From: JABFRG01 sp046351415
Lineage (GTDB): Bacteria > Myxococcota_A > Polyangia > Polyangiales > Polyangiaceae
Direction of reading: 5' to 3'
DNA length: 64,000 nt
Assembly (NCBI GenBank): GCA_046351415.1
Contig: JAXLYO010000007.1
Location: forward strand, 303,557-367,556
The notes below the pieces were generated by a model. That model did no database searches, was not told where the DNA came from, and saw nothing but the letters and a program-made list of their open reading frames with translations. Shown here one piece after another: positions 1 to 8,700 of the stretch. The position numbers were made by a program, and so were the translations under genes. Every line of letters starts with the position of its first letter. The stretch's first letter is position 1.

Positions 1-65
1 ATACGACGGACAGTGACGCAAGCTCCCCGCTCGAATACTCGGGCGTTCCCAAACACCCAACGATT

Positions 66-106
66 CACCCCTCCCCCAACCCCACCACTCAACCATCCCC
101 CACCCC
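66..106 (-). other. Cluster of G-runs (quadruplex-capable) upstream of a pilin gene
   Basis: The + strand has five runs of four or five C at 68-71, 73-77, 80-83, 97-101 and 103-106, within a stretch almost free of G. The minus strand can therefore form a G-quadruplex and the plus strand an i-motif. It ends about 90 bp before the pilin start codon. No -24/-12 promoter was found between positions 1 and 197. Function is inferred only from position. Confidence 0.45.
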
Positions 107-197
107 ATTACCGAGTTTCGCTGCACGCGGTACGCGGACAGCACAAGAACCACCACGAGGCGCCTCCAGTGCTTCGCCGGAGAAAGAGAGAGAGAAA

Positions 198-827
198 ATG
201 CGTAAGTATGTTTTGAAGAAGGGCCAGAGCGGCTTCACCCTCATCGAGCTCATGATCGTCGTCGCCATCGTCGGTATCCTTGCGGTGCTCGCGGTGTACG
301 GCGTCAACAAGTACCTCACGAACGCCAAGACGGCCGAAGCGAAGAACTCGCTCGGTCAAATCGGCAAGAACGCCGTCGCGGCATACTCGAAGGAAGGTAT
401 GTCCGGCGCGGTTCTCACGGTCGGCACGACCGCCGGTCTCTCGCGCCAGCTCTGTGCTGCAGCGAGCGCCACGGTTCCGGCAGCGAAAGCCTCCATCCAA
501 GGCAAGAAGTACCAGTCGGACCCCACCGCGGGTAAGGACTGGCAAGCTGACGCAGCGAAGGCCAACCAGGGCTTCGCCTGCCTCAAGTTCAACATGACGG
601 ATCCGCAGTACTACATGTACACGTACGGCACCTCGACGGCTGCCGGCACGGTCCCCGCGACGGCCTTCGTGCAGTCGACCAGCGCGACGACCGGTGCGTT
701 CGGCGCGATGGCGCAAGGCGACCTCAACGGTGACGGCGTCCTTTCGACGTTCGCCATCGCTGGCAAGGTGCAGGTCGGTGAGCTCACGCTCAGCCCGAAC
801 ATCGGCGAAGTCAGCCCGGACGAGTGA
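198..827 (+). CDS. Type IV pilin-like protein with GDLNGDG C-terminal module
   Basis: A 209-residue prepilin. The leader is basic and 12 residues long and ends in Gly, followed by the mature start FTLIELMIVVAIVGIL with Glu at mature position 5. That is the usual PilD cleavage and methylation site and hydrophobic assembly helix. The C-terminal half has two Cys, a PQYYMY segment and a GDLNGDGVLSTF loop resembling a DxDxDG calcium loop. A purine-rich ribosome site (GGAGAAAGAGAG) precedes ATG 198. The pilin-like proteins at 9572 and 10179 share the same C-terminal module, so this is a paralogue family. It could be a PilA-type major pilin or a pseudopilin; no pilus motor gene lies in the window. 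Confidence 0.9.
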   Translation: MRKYVLKKGQSGFTLIELMIVVAIVGILAVLAVYGVNKYLTNAKTAEAKNSLGQIGKNAVAAYSKEGMSGAVLTVGTTAGLSRQLCAAASATVPAAKASIQGKKYQSDPTAGKDWQADAAKANQGFACLKFNMTDPQYYMYTYGTSTAAGTVPATAFVQSTSATTGAFGAMAQGDLNGDGVLSTFAIAGKVQVGELTLSPNIGEVSPDE

Positions 828-863
828 GATCGCCTTCGTCGTAAGACGAAGCGACTCCCGCAG

Positions 864-900
864 AACGGGGTGGGTGAAATGCCCGCCCCGTTTTCGTTTT
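864..900 (+). terminator. Rho-independent terminator after the first pilin gene
   Basis: The arms ACGGGGTGGG and CCCGCCCCGT form a 10-bp stem with one G-U pair and a 7-nt loop, followed by TTTCGTTTT. It starts 36 bp after the pilin stop codon. Confidence 0.8.
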
Positions 901-950
901 GTGCGATCGCTCCACCCAACTGCCCGAGCCGCAGAGCGACGCGCTTCCGA

Positions 951-1122
951 ACAGAGCGGAGGCGCGGGGCGCGGCGAAGTGAGAGCGAACGCAAAAATCC
1001 CCGGCCAGCAGCCGCCGACTCGGCCGCCTCGTCGGGAGGCGTCCAGACATGCGGCCGGGGATTTTGTGCGGAGAGGAAACGAAGCCGTGACCCCGCGCTC
1101 CGCGGTGCTTCGCAAACGCGCC
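951..1122. repeat. Structured dispersed repeat, copy 1
   Basis: First of two 172-bp direct copies separated by 31 bp. A third, shorter copy lies at 52805-52956 with only three mismatches over 152 aligned bases. An inner stem pairs 994-1006 with 1053-1065 (AAAATCCCCGGCC against its complement). An outer stem pairs roughly 961-975 with 1084-1098. Small hairpins lie inside, for example GCCTC/GAGGC at 1026-1040. Short reading frames crossing it are not conserved genes by any evidence here. Apart from the terminator and the two copies, the interval 828-1335 shows nothing else. Confidence 0.85.
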
Positions 1123-1153
1123 GGAGAGAGCCGCGTTCCCTCGCTCATACCGA

Positions 1154-1325
1154 ACAGAGCGGAGGCGCGGGGCGTGGCGAAGTGAGAGCGAACGCAAAAA
1201 TCCCCGGTCAGCAGCCGCCGACTCGGCCGCCTCGTCGGGAGGCGTCCAGAAAAGCGACCGGGGATTTTCTGCGGAGCGGAAACGAAGCCGCGACCCCGCG
1301 CTCCGCGGTGCTCCGCAAACGCGCC
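1154..1325. repeat. Structured dispersed repeat, copy 2
   Basis: Aligns to copy 1 without gaps at an offset of 203 bp, with about ten substitutions. C1005-G1054 of copy 1 becomes T1208-A1257 here, a compensatory change that keeps the inner stem. G971-T1088 becomes G1174-C1291, and C972-G1087 becomes T1175-G1290, so the outer stem also survives through wobble pairs. It ends 10 bp before the convergent membrane protein gene. Confidence 0.85.
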
Positions 1326-1335
1326 TGAAAAAGAC

Positions 1336-4300
1336 CTAGTGCCGCGCAGTCGCCAAAGGCTTGACGGACGCTGTTCCGCTAGGTGCCGCCGGAGCCGTGC
1401 CGGTCGCTGTAGGACTCGCGGTAGGCGCGCCGGTCGGCGTCGCAGAGGGCGCCGGCAACGCGTCGGGACCGTGTGCCGTCGGCACCGCATCTGGGTCGAC
1501 CTTGGGCTTCTTCGGATCTCGCATACCCGCCGAGAGTGGAAGCGGCAGGTAGCTCTGGTACTCCTCGAGCTCCTTCGCCGCGATCTTGGCGAGCGGATGA
1601 TTCACGGTCTGGTAGCACGCCGACCGAAGTGCAAGCAGCTGCTCGTCCCAAGGCGCGTGGGGCTCGTAGGGCGCAAATGCATCAGCACACTCGCGCGTCG
1701 CGCCCATGCGCTGTTGAATGGCCACGCGTGCCTGCCGGCGTTCGGCCTCGAGCAAGCGTACGACGAACGGCTCCGAGAGTCCTTTGGCCAGCTGCGAAGC
1801 CGACTCGGGATAAGCCGCCGCAAGCATAGGCCCCGTTCGCAAGAACTGCCGAATGAGCGTCGCCTCGCTCCAAGGGTCGGCGCGCACGAAACGCAGGGTC
1901 GCCATGAAGCTCTCGAGCGCCATGGGGTAGTCTTTCGCGCGAAAGAACGCGAGCGTCGTGAGGGCGCTTGCATTCGTCGGACTCACCTCGGCAAGGGCCC
2001 GGATATGTGCAGCAGCCTCCGGGCGCCCGAGTCGCACCGCGGTGTCGGCGAGCAAGAGCAGCTCTTGCGGCGCGAGTGGCGTGACAGGAGCAGCAGCTGC
2101 CCCCTCCGGCTTCTCGAGCGCACCGGCCTGCCAGGCATTCCAAGCATTCACCGGGTCGTCCTGAGCCCATGCGCGGAAGGCCTCGCCTCGCTTTGGATAT
2201 GGAAGCGTCGTCGTGTTTCCTTGGCGCGGAGCCACACGCCGAGCGACGGCGGGCGCGACCGAACGGAGGTAACGCATGCGCTGCATGTCGAACGGGCCTT
2301 CGATGACCGGCAAGCTCTCTTTGCGCTCGCGCGTGAGTTCCAGGATCTCCGTGCCGGCGAACCACCCGTGCTGGCCGACGTTCTTCGCGAAACCGAACTC
2401 CACGACGCACGCGTCGTCCGTGTTGAGCGGTTCGATGCCGAGCTTCGCGAGCCCCTTCACGAACGATGGTTGCGCGACATAGTGGCTGAAGAATCCTTCG
2501 AGTTCTGTCACACCCCACGCCGCGAGAAAGCCCTTCTTGAAGGGCTCGGTCGCAAGGCGCGCGCGCATCTTCGCGGCATCGTATTTGCGCGCCGACTTGC
2601 TCGCCACGAAGAGGAGGTCGTTCACTTCGAGCTCCCAAATCTCGATCTCGGGAAACACGCTCTGGAGCGTCGAAGCGATGATGCGGATGGTACGCGCGTC
2701 GGTTTCGTACCCCTGCACCCACTGCAGGAAAACGCCGTCGTCGGCCATTCGCTCCTGCACCTGACGGTAGTATTCCTGGGTGTAGAGGCTGGCAATGCCG
2801 GCGCGGTAGGGGTTCGAGGGCTCCGAGAAGACGACGTCGTATTTGTCGGGAACGAGCGCGAGAAGTTCGCGTGCGTCGCCCATGTGGACCTTCACCTTGG
2901 GGTTGTCGAGTACCGCTTCATTCGCGGGCGCGCAGGCCTTTGCGACGTCGAGAATGGCGGGTTCGAGCTCGAACACGTCGACCTTCTCCATGGTTGGCAC
3001 CTTGCCGAGCCACCCCGCGGTGCTTCCCGTTCCGAGCCCGATGACGAGCGCTTTCTTCGGCTCGGGATGAAGCATGGCCCCCAGGATGCCGGAGCCAACC
3101 TGCGTTCCCTTGTCGTCTTGGATGTTGCCGTCGATCTTGCCATTGACGACGAACGCAAGACCGGTGCTGCTCACCATCGCGACGGCACTTTCAACCCCCT
3201 CGCGTTCTGCAAGGACCTCGGAGCGCTGGCGACGCATGTAGGCCTTGCGATCGGTCGCATTCTGCATGTCCGCGGGGTCGATGCGGCCGGCACCAATCGG
3301 ACTATGACGCCAAAAGGCCGTCGGACCGCTCGTGCCGAGGAGGTAGACCGTGAGACCGGTCGTGAGAGACGTGTTCACGATGAATGGAATCGACCGCGTC
3401 TTGGCGCGAATGAAGACCGCGATGCCCATGGCGACGAGCGTGCCTGCGGCCACGCGAACACAGCCCGATGCCCCCAGAAGTGGCAGCATGCCGAAGCCAC
3501 CTGCGATGGAGCCGAGCGTTGCACCGACGGTATTGAACACGTAGGCAACGCTGGTTTGGCGCCCGACGTTCTTGTCGCCGGAGCCAAGCAACGCGATGAT
3601 GAGGGGAAACTGGATGCCCGCGATGATGGCCGCCGGCAGCACCACGACGGAGGTCACGATGGACCATCCAACGACCATGCCCCAGAAGCCGTACGTGCCG
3701 AATGGTCGCAAGAGCACTGCGAGAACGGCAATGTGATCGCCAATCCCGAACGGCAGCGCGATGAGGAATGCCTCGAGGATGCACGTGAACGCGAACACTT
3801 CGTAACGAGGCTCGCGCTTACCGAGGATGGGCGAGTAGAGCGAACCGCCAATGCCGATGCCGAGCAGCGCAACGGAGAGAATGAGCCCGAAACTGAAGAT
3901 GGTTCCGCCGAGGATGGGTGCGAGCAGGCGGTACCAGACGAGCTCCATCAAGAAAAACGCGAAGCCCGTGACGCCGGCGGCTGCATAGATGACCTTGGAG
4001 CCGCCGGAAGTGGATGCCCCTTCGAACGAGACGCGCGTCTTGTTCGCGAGCACCTTCCCCACGCGGATCGCGAAAAGCGCCACCATCAGGTTGATGACGC
4101 AGGCGGACCAGAGCGTGAGGCGGGTGCCAATCGTCTCGAGTGTGACGAAGGTCGTCGTGAACGCCCCCACGACGGCGCCGAGGGTATTGACGCCGTAGAG
4201 TATGCCGAGACCTTTGCGATTCGTATCGTTCGCGTCGATGGCGGCCCGAGCGAGCGCAGGAAGCGTTCCGCCCATGAGGAACGTGGGAACACCGATCACG

Positions 4301-4665
4301 ACGACGCTGAGGACGATGCGGAGCGCCGTTGCGAGCCCCGTTCCGAGCAAAAGCGAGCCGCCCGTCGCGAGGTAGATCTTGCGTACGAGATAAAGGCTGA
4401 CCGGCGAAAACGCGGCGCAGAGGGCGATGGCCATTTCGAGACGGCCGTAGAGTTCAAAGGGGCGCAGGTGCTCATCAGCGCGCTTGCCGAGCTTGAGACT
4501 TCCCGCGCCCAGCCCGAGCGCGAATGCGGCGAGGACCGCGCCCGATGCTGCGGTGGATGCTCCGAAGAGATGCCGGAATTCGCGCGACCAAACGACTTGG
4601 TAAACCAATGCCGCAAAGCCGGAGAAAAATGCCGCGATGGTGGCGCGCCAAAGAAGAGGATTCAC
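1336..4665 (-). CDS. Multispanning membrane protein with spermidine-synthase-like domain and C-terminal helical repeats
   Basis: 1109 residues. Residues 1 to about 440 hold many hydrophobic segments, beginning with a GFAALVYQVVWSREF motif typical of the fused 'MFS/spermidine synthase' family. Residues about 530-740 form a Rossmann methyltransferase-like spermidine-synthase fold with nucleotide loop ALVIGLGTGST and segment SEPSNPYRAGIASLY. The catalytic Asp of true spermidine synthases (DSSDP) is Glu here, so polyamine synthesis should not be assumed. About 300 residues of helical, TPR-like sequence follow, then a Pro/Thr/Ala-rich tail. It is a paralogue of the protein at 5734 and is flanked by pilin-like genes. 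Substrate unknown. Confidence 0.85.
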   Translation of the reverse strand: MNPLLWRATIAAFFSGFAALVYQVVWSREFRHLFGASTAASGAVLAAFALGLGAGSLKLGKRADEHLRPFELYGRLEMAIALCAAFSPVSLYLVRKIYLATGGSLLLGTGLATALRIVLSVVVIGVPTFLMGGTLPALARAAIDANDTNRKGLGILYGVNTLGAVVGAFTTTFVTLETIGTRLTLWSACVINLMVALFAIRVGKVLANKTRVSFEGASTSGGSKVIYAAAGVTGFAFFLMELVWYRLLAPILGGTIFSFGLILSVALLGIGIGGSLYSPILGKREPRYEVFAFTCILEAFLIALPFGIGDHIAVLAVLLRPFGTYGFWGMVVGWSIVTSVVVLPAAIIAGIQFPLIIALLGSGDKNVGRQTSVAYVFNTVGATLGSIAGGFGMLPLLGASGCVRVAAGTLVAMGIAVFIRAKTRSIPFIVNTSLTTGLTVYLLGTSGPTAFWRHSPIGAGRIDPADMQNATDRKAYMRRQRSEVLAEREGVESAVAMVSSTGLAFVVNGKIDGNIQDDKGTQVGSGILGAMLHPEPKKALVIGLGTGSTAGWLGKVPTMEKVDVFELEPAILDVAKACAPANEAVLDNPKVKVHMGDARELLALVPDKYDVVFSEPSNPYRAGIASLYTQEYYRQVQERMADDGVFLQWVQGYETDARTIRIIASTLQSVFPEIEIWELEVNDLLFVASKSARKYDAAKMRARLATEPFKKGFLAAWGVTELEGFFSHYVAQPSFVKGLAKLGIEPLNTDDACVVEFGFAKNVGQHGWFAGTEILELTRERKESLPVIEGPFDMQRMRYLRSVAPAVARRVAPRQGNTTTLPYPKRGEAFRAWAQDDPVNAWNAWQAGALEKPEGAAAAPVTPLAPQELLLLADTAVRLGRPEAAAHIRALAEVSPTNASALTTLAFFRAKDYPMALESFMATLRFVRADPWSEATLIRQFLRTGPMLAAAYPESASQLAKGLSEPFVVRLLEAERRQARVAIQQRMGATRECADAFAPYEPHAPWDEQLLALRSACYQTVNHPLAKIAAKELEEYQSYLPLPLSAGMRDPKKPKVDPDAVPTAHGPDALPAPSATPTGAPTASPTATGTAPAAPSGTASVKPLATARH

Positions 4666-4687
4666 GCCGCCACTCTAAGCGAAAGCC

Positions 4688-4704
4688 GTGCGCGAATCGC
4701 GCAC
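4688..4704. promoter_or_regulatory. Perfect inverted repeat upstream of the spermidine-synthase-like gene
   Basis: GTGCGCG-AAT-CGCGCAC, a perfect 7-bp dyad, lies 22 bp upstream of the start codon at 4665. It also lies within the 152-bp gap after the upstream TPR gene. It may be an operator or part of a terminator without a T-tract. Confidence 0.3.
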
Positions 4705-4817
4705 AAAAGCCGCGCAAAAACGCGCCAGATGCTCGAGGGGCTATTCCGAAATCATCGGCCAGAACCGTCGGACCACGGGGAAAGGGCGGAGCGTCGCGAG
4801 CCCTTGCGGGCGGCCCC

Positions 4818-5531
4818 TCAGGCGAAAACGCGCGTCCACAGGAGCGCGAGCCAGTCGCGACGTTCCTGGACACGCCGGAAGCGCGGCAACGTCCGGTATA
4901 CGGAAAGCCCCTCTTGGACGGCCTTTCTCGCATCTTGCGCACGACCGAGTTTCGCCCGCACGCGGGAGAGGCCCCGATGTCCTGCGAGACTCGATCGATT
5001 GCATTCCGTCCAGCGCTCGTAGGCTTCTTCCGCCTGTTCGTAGCGACCGAGCGATTCGAGAGCCCGACCCGCGAGGGCGTAGGGTTCCCCCTGTCGAAAG
5101 CCCGGGCTCACGTCCACGCACTGGATGATAGCTTCGAGCGCGCCTTCGGGATTCGAGTCCGCACGTGCGAGCGCGACGACGTAGAACGCGTGCGCCTCCC
5201 CTTCGGGCGTACCGCGACGGGGCACTTCGTTTCGCATGCGATCGATGAGAGAGAGCGCCGTTCGCTCGGCTTCTGCACGTCGTCCGGACGCGAGATAGGC
5301 CTCCATCAAGCCTTCGGCCGCCGAGAGATTCGCTGGGTTGGCCTCGATTTCTCGACGCAAGGTGACGCTCCGACGCCACGCGCGAAAGCGTGCCCACGGG
5401 TCCGGCAGCTTGTCGCGAAAAAACCAAAGAACGATCAGAACCGTCACCAACGCCGGCCGATGGAGCGCCCACGAGCTGATGAACGGAAGGAGATACCAGA
5501 GGAGATAGAACTTCGAACCGTCTTGGCGCAT
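4818..5531 (-). CDS. Membrane-anchored TPR-like protein
   Basis: About 237 residues from ATG 5531; an in-frame TTG at 5606 would add 25 residues without a ribosome site. The N-terminal quarter has hydrophobic segments (FYLLWYLLPFISSWALH, ALVTVLIVLWFF). The rest is helical with TPR-like pairs such as ANPANLSAAEGLMEAYLASGR and RALESLGRYEQAEEAYERW. It lies upstream of the 1109-residue gene on the same strand and resembles in plan the TPR protein at 10649. Probable scaffold for the pilin-associated locus; this role is inferred from context. Confidence 0.7.
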   Translation of the reverse strand: MRQDGSKFYLLWYLLPFISSWALHRPALVTVLIVLWFFRDKLPDPWARFRAWRRSVTLRREIEANPANLSAAEGLMEAYLASGRRAEAERTALSLIDRMRNEVPRRGTPEGEAHAFYVVALARADSNPEGALEAIIQCVDVSPGFRQGEPYALAGRALESLGRYEQAEEAYERWTECNRSSLAGHRGLSRVRAKLGRAQDARKAVQEGLSVYRTLPRFRRVQERRDWLALLWTRVFA

Positions 5532-5733
5532 GGGGGCGTGTGGTGGAGGTGCTCGATGGAGAGAGTGACCGAACAGGACGAACCCCTTGGACGGGGTGTC
5601 GTACAAAAGAATTCAAAGGGGATTACACGCGGGCATCCCCAAATCCAGTGCACTTTCGGACACATTCTGCTTATTGTGCGCGGCGGTGAGCATAGACGCG
5701 TCGACGAAAGCGGCCCTACGTGGGGGCACCAAG

Positions 5734-8700
5734 ATGAGCGCGCACCGGATCGCCCTCCTGGCCGGGCTTTTGGTCTTCGTGCTCGGCGAAGTCCTCGGCT
5801 GGGCTGGCGTGACCGACTACGTCCACACGACGTTCCGGTATTTCGTCAAACCGGGAAACCCGTTCTTCTCGTCTGCCTGCCTCGGCTCGTTCCTCATCTA
5901 CTTGTGGCGGAAACCTCGGCTTTCCGAGCTCGTTCCCGTTCTCGTGCTCGGCGTGTCGCTGGAAGTCGCGCTCTTGCTGTGGCGCCTCGACCTGTGGGGT
6001 CTCGCACTCCAAACGGGACGCCTGCCCCTTCGCAACGCCAAACTCGACTTTTGGACCGTAGCCTACGGCGCCGGCGTTGGCCTCGCCTCCGCTGCAGCGC
6101 TCAGCACCGGCGGCAACGCCCTTCGCCTGCTCCTTTCGGGAAGGGTCGACGAGGCGCGCGGCCTCGGCAGCTCCCTCGCCTCGATGGCCGTCATTCCGAT
6201 GTTCATCGGTTTCTCCGGCTTCTTCCTCCACATGACCGTGATGCTCCATCCGGGCGTCATCGATCCGAACATCCTTGCAGCAGAAGCCGCTTACGGCATT
6301 CCGACGGGCTTTCGCGTAGGCCAATGGTGCGCGCTCTATCCGAAGTTCAACATGCTGCTCGGGATCGTGTACCTCGAGCTTCCGCTCGCGCTCGCCATCG
6401 TCTACCTCGCTGAGAAGTCGCGAAAAGTATCTCTGGGAAGAGACGCCCTCTCGTCGTTCATCTTCATCGGGTTCTTCGGTTTCCTCGTCTATCACGCGTG
6501 CCCCGTCATCGGGCCGCGCCCCTACATCCAAGGTTGGCCTTGGCAGTGGCCGAGCACGTCGAGCCTCGTGTTTTCGACGGTCTACGGCGCGTCGAACGAC
6601 CTCCGAAACTGCATCCCTTCCCTCCACACCTCGTGGGCGCTCTTGCTCTACTGGCATACGCGTGGCACGCACCTCGCAACGCGTATCTTCGGTGCGCTGT
6701 TTCTCGTCTTCACGCTCCTTGCCACGCTGGGCCTGGGACAGCACTACATCTTCGACCTCGTCATCGCCGTGCCCTTCTCGGTGGCCGTTCGTTCGGCCTT
6801 CGCACGCAAAATCCCCTGGAGCGCGGATCCCAAGCGCTATGGCTTCGCGTTCGGCGTTTCTGTTGCGCTTACCTGGCTGATCTTGGTGCGCGCAGCTCCA
6901 AACCTTCTGCTCGCAGCACCTTGGCTCGTCCGCGTGCTCACGCTTCTTTCGGTGGCGGGTGGTTGGTGGTTCGAGCTCGGTCTCTACCGTGAAGAAGAAC
7001 GTCTCGCCGCGGACCCGTCCGGCCTCCCTCGGTCCGCGTCCGAGTACCCCGGTGCGATCGGACCCGCCAAAGGTAGTCTCGCGGGTGTGCGTGGCCTCCT
7101 CGCCGCGTTTGCGTTCTCGGGCTTTGCCGGTCTCGTCTACGAGGTCGTGTTCGCGAAAGAGCTCGCCCACACGTTCGGCAGCACAGCCAAGGCATCGACG
7201 ACGGTACTTGCAACCTACATGGGAGGCCTCGCACTCGGCTCGTTCCTCGGTGCGAAGTTGGTCGAGCGATATCGACACCGAGCCCTGCACCTCTACGCCT
7301 ATGCGGAGGCAGGCGTCGGCGTCTTGTGTGCGGTCTCCCCCTACGGATTCAAGTTCGTTCGAAACCTCTACGTCTCGATCGCGCACGGAACCGACTCGTC
7401 GAGTCCGAGTCTGACAGGTTTGCAGCTGGGCCTCGGTGCACTCGTTCTCTTGCCTCCGACCGTGCTGATGGGCATGACGATGCCCGCCCTCGCGGCGCAC
7501 CTCGAAGCCAAGCGCGAATCGCTCGGGCGCTCTATCGCCGTCTTGTACGGCGCCAATACACTCGGCGCAGCGCTCGGCGCCATCGTGACGGGCTACTATT
7601 TGATGCCCACGCTCGGCATTCGCAACGCGACCTGGCTCGCGATGGGCCTGAATTTCGCTGCTGCGCTCATCGGCCTCGCGCTCGCACGTCTCACGAAGAA
7701 AGAGACCGTCGAAGAAGATTCGCGTGAAGAAACCGAGCAAGCCCAACGCGAACCCGACCGCGCCGTGCTGCGGGTATCGCTCGCGGTGCTCACCGTCGGC
7801 GGCTTCGTCACACTCGCCTTGGAGACCATCTACATTCACCTGCTCGCCATCGTCGCGGGCAACAGCGTCTATGCGTTCTCTCTGATGCTCTTTGCGTTCT
7901 TGCTGGGTCTCGGGATTGGTGCGTCCATAGGTCGCGCATGGCTTTCCGCGGGATGGTCCGTTCGCCATGGCGTGATCGCGACGCAGGCAGCCCTCGCTGC
8001 GGCGATTCTGGGAGGGGTGTTCCTTTGGGGCGGCATCCCGAGCTACTTCGGTGGTTTCGCTGGCTTCGCCTACACGCAAGAGTTCGCACAACGAGAGTTC
8101 GTGCGCTTCTGTGTCTGCGCTGGTGCGATGTTGCCCGTAGCCCTCGCCATCGGTGCCAACTACCCGCTCGTGATGGAGTGGCTCACGACCGCCGATCGCC
8201 CGAACAAGATTCGTTGGATGGGTCGCGGCATGGCCTTGAACACGCTGGGCAACATTCTGGGAGCGCTCGCGGGAACGTTCGTCCTCATGCCGATGCTGGG
8301 GTCGCTTCGAGCCCTCCACGCGCTCGCTCTTCTGACGCTTCTCCTCGCAGCGGCGGCGCTGGTGTTCGCCAAGGGAGGGGCGAACCCCCAGAAGGCCCCG
8401 AAGGGCCTGAGCGTGGCCGTCTTCGCGCCCGCCATTGCTCTCCTCGCCGTGCAGCCCCGTTCACTCGACTTCACGGAACTCTCGACCGGAGCAAACGTCT
8501 ACTTCCACGCGCAGGCGTGGGGGCGGGTGTTCGACCACGCCGAGAGCGCAGACGGCGGACTCACGACGGTCGCGGAATCCATGCGAGGCGACCATCGCGT
8601 GAAGACGCTTCTCACGAACGGCAAGTTCCAAGGAGACGACGACCCGAGCGGAGAGATGCGCGCGCAGCTCGGCTTCGGCATGGTTCCCCTCGCGCACACG

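Noticed and set aside
1..197. Sigma-54 (-24/-12) promoter before the pilin gene, as for pilA of other myxobacteria
   Set aside because: No GG-N10-GC pair of the right form was found upstream.
951..1325. Insertion sequence or MITE with target duplication
   Set aside because: No transposase and no clear target-site duplication could be seen; kept instead as a structured repeat of unknown type.
811..1328. Short reading frames on both strands across the repeat copies, sharing phrases such as GDFCVRSHFA
   Set aside because: The shared peptides follow from the DNA repeat. The substitutions favour stem pairing over codon preservation, and there is no ribosome site.
1339..5022. A 1227-residue plus-strand open frame opposite the spermidine-synthase-like gene
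   Set aside because: It is antisense to a gene with clear domain motifs. Its Arg/Glu/His-rich composition with no motif is typical of a shadow frame in high-G+C DNA.
5716..8319. An 867-residue minus-strand open frame opposite the PAP2 fusion gene
   Set aside because: Same reason: low-complexity charged sequence opposite a well-supported gene.
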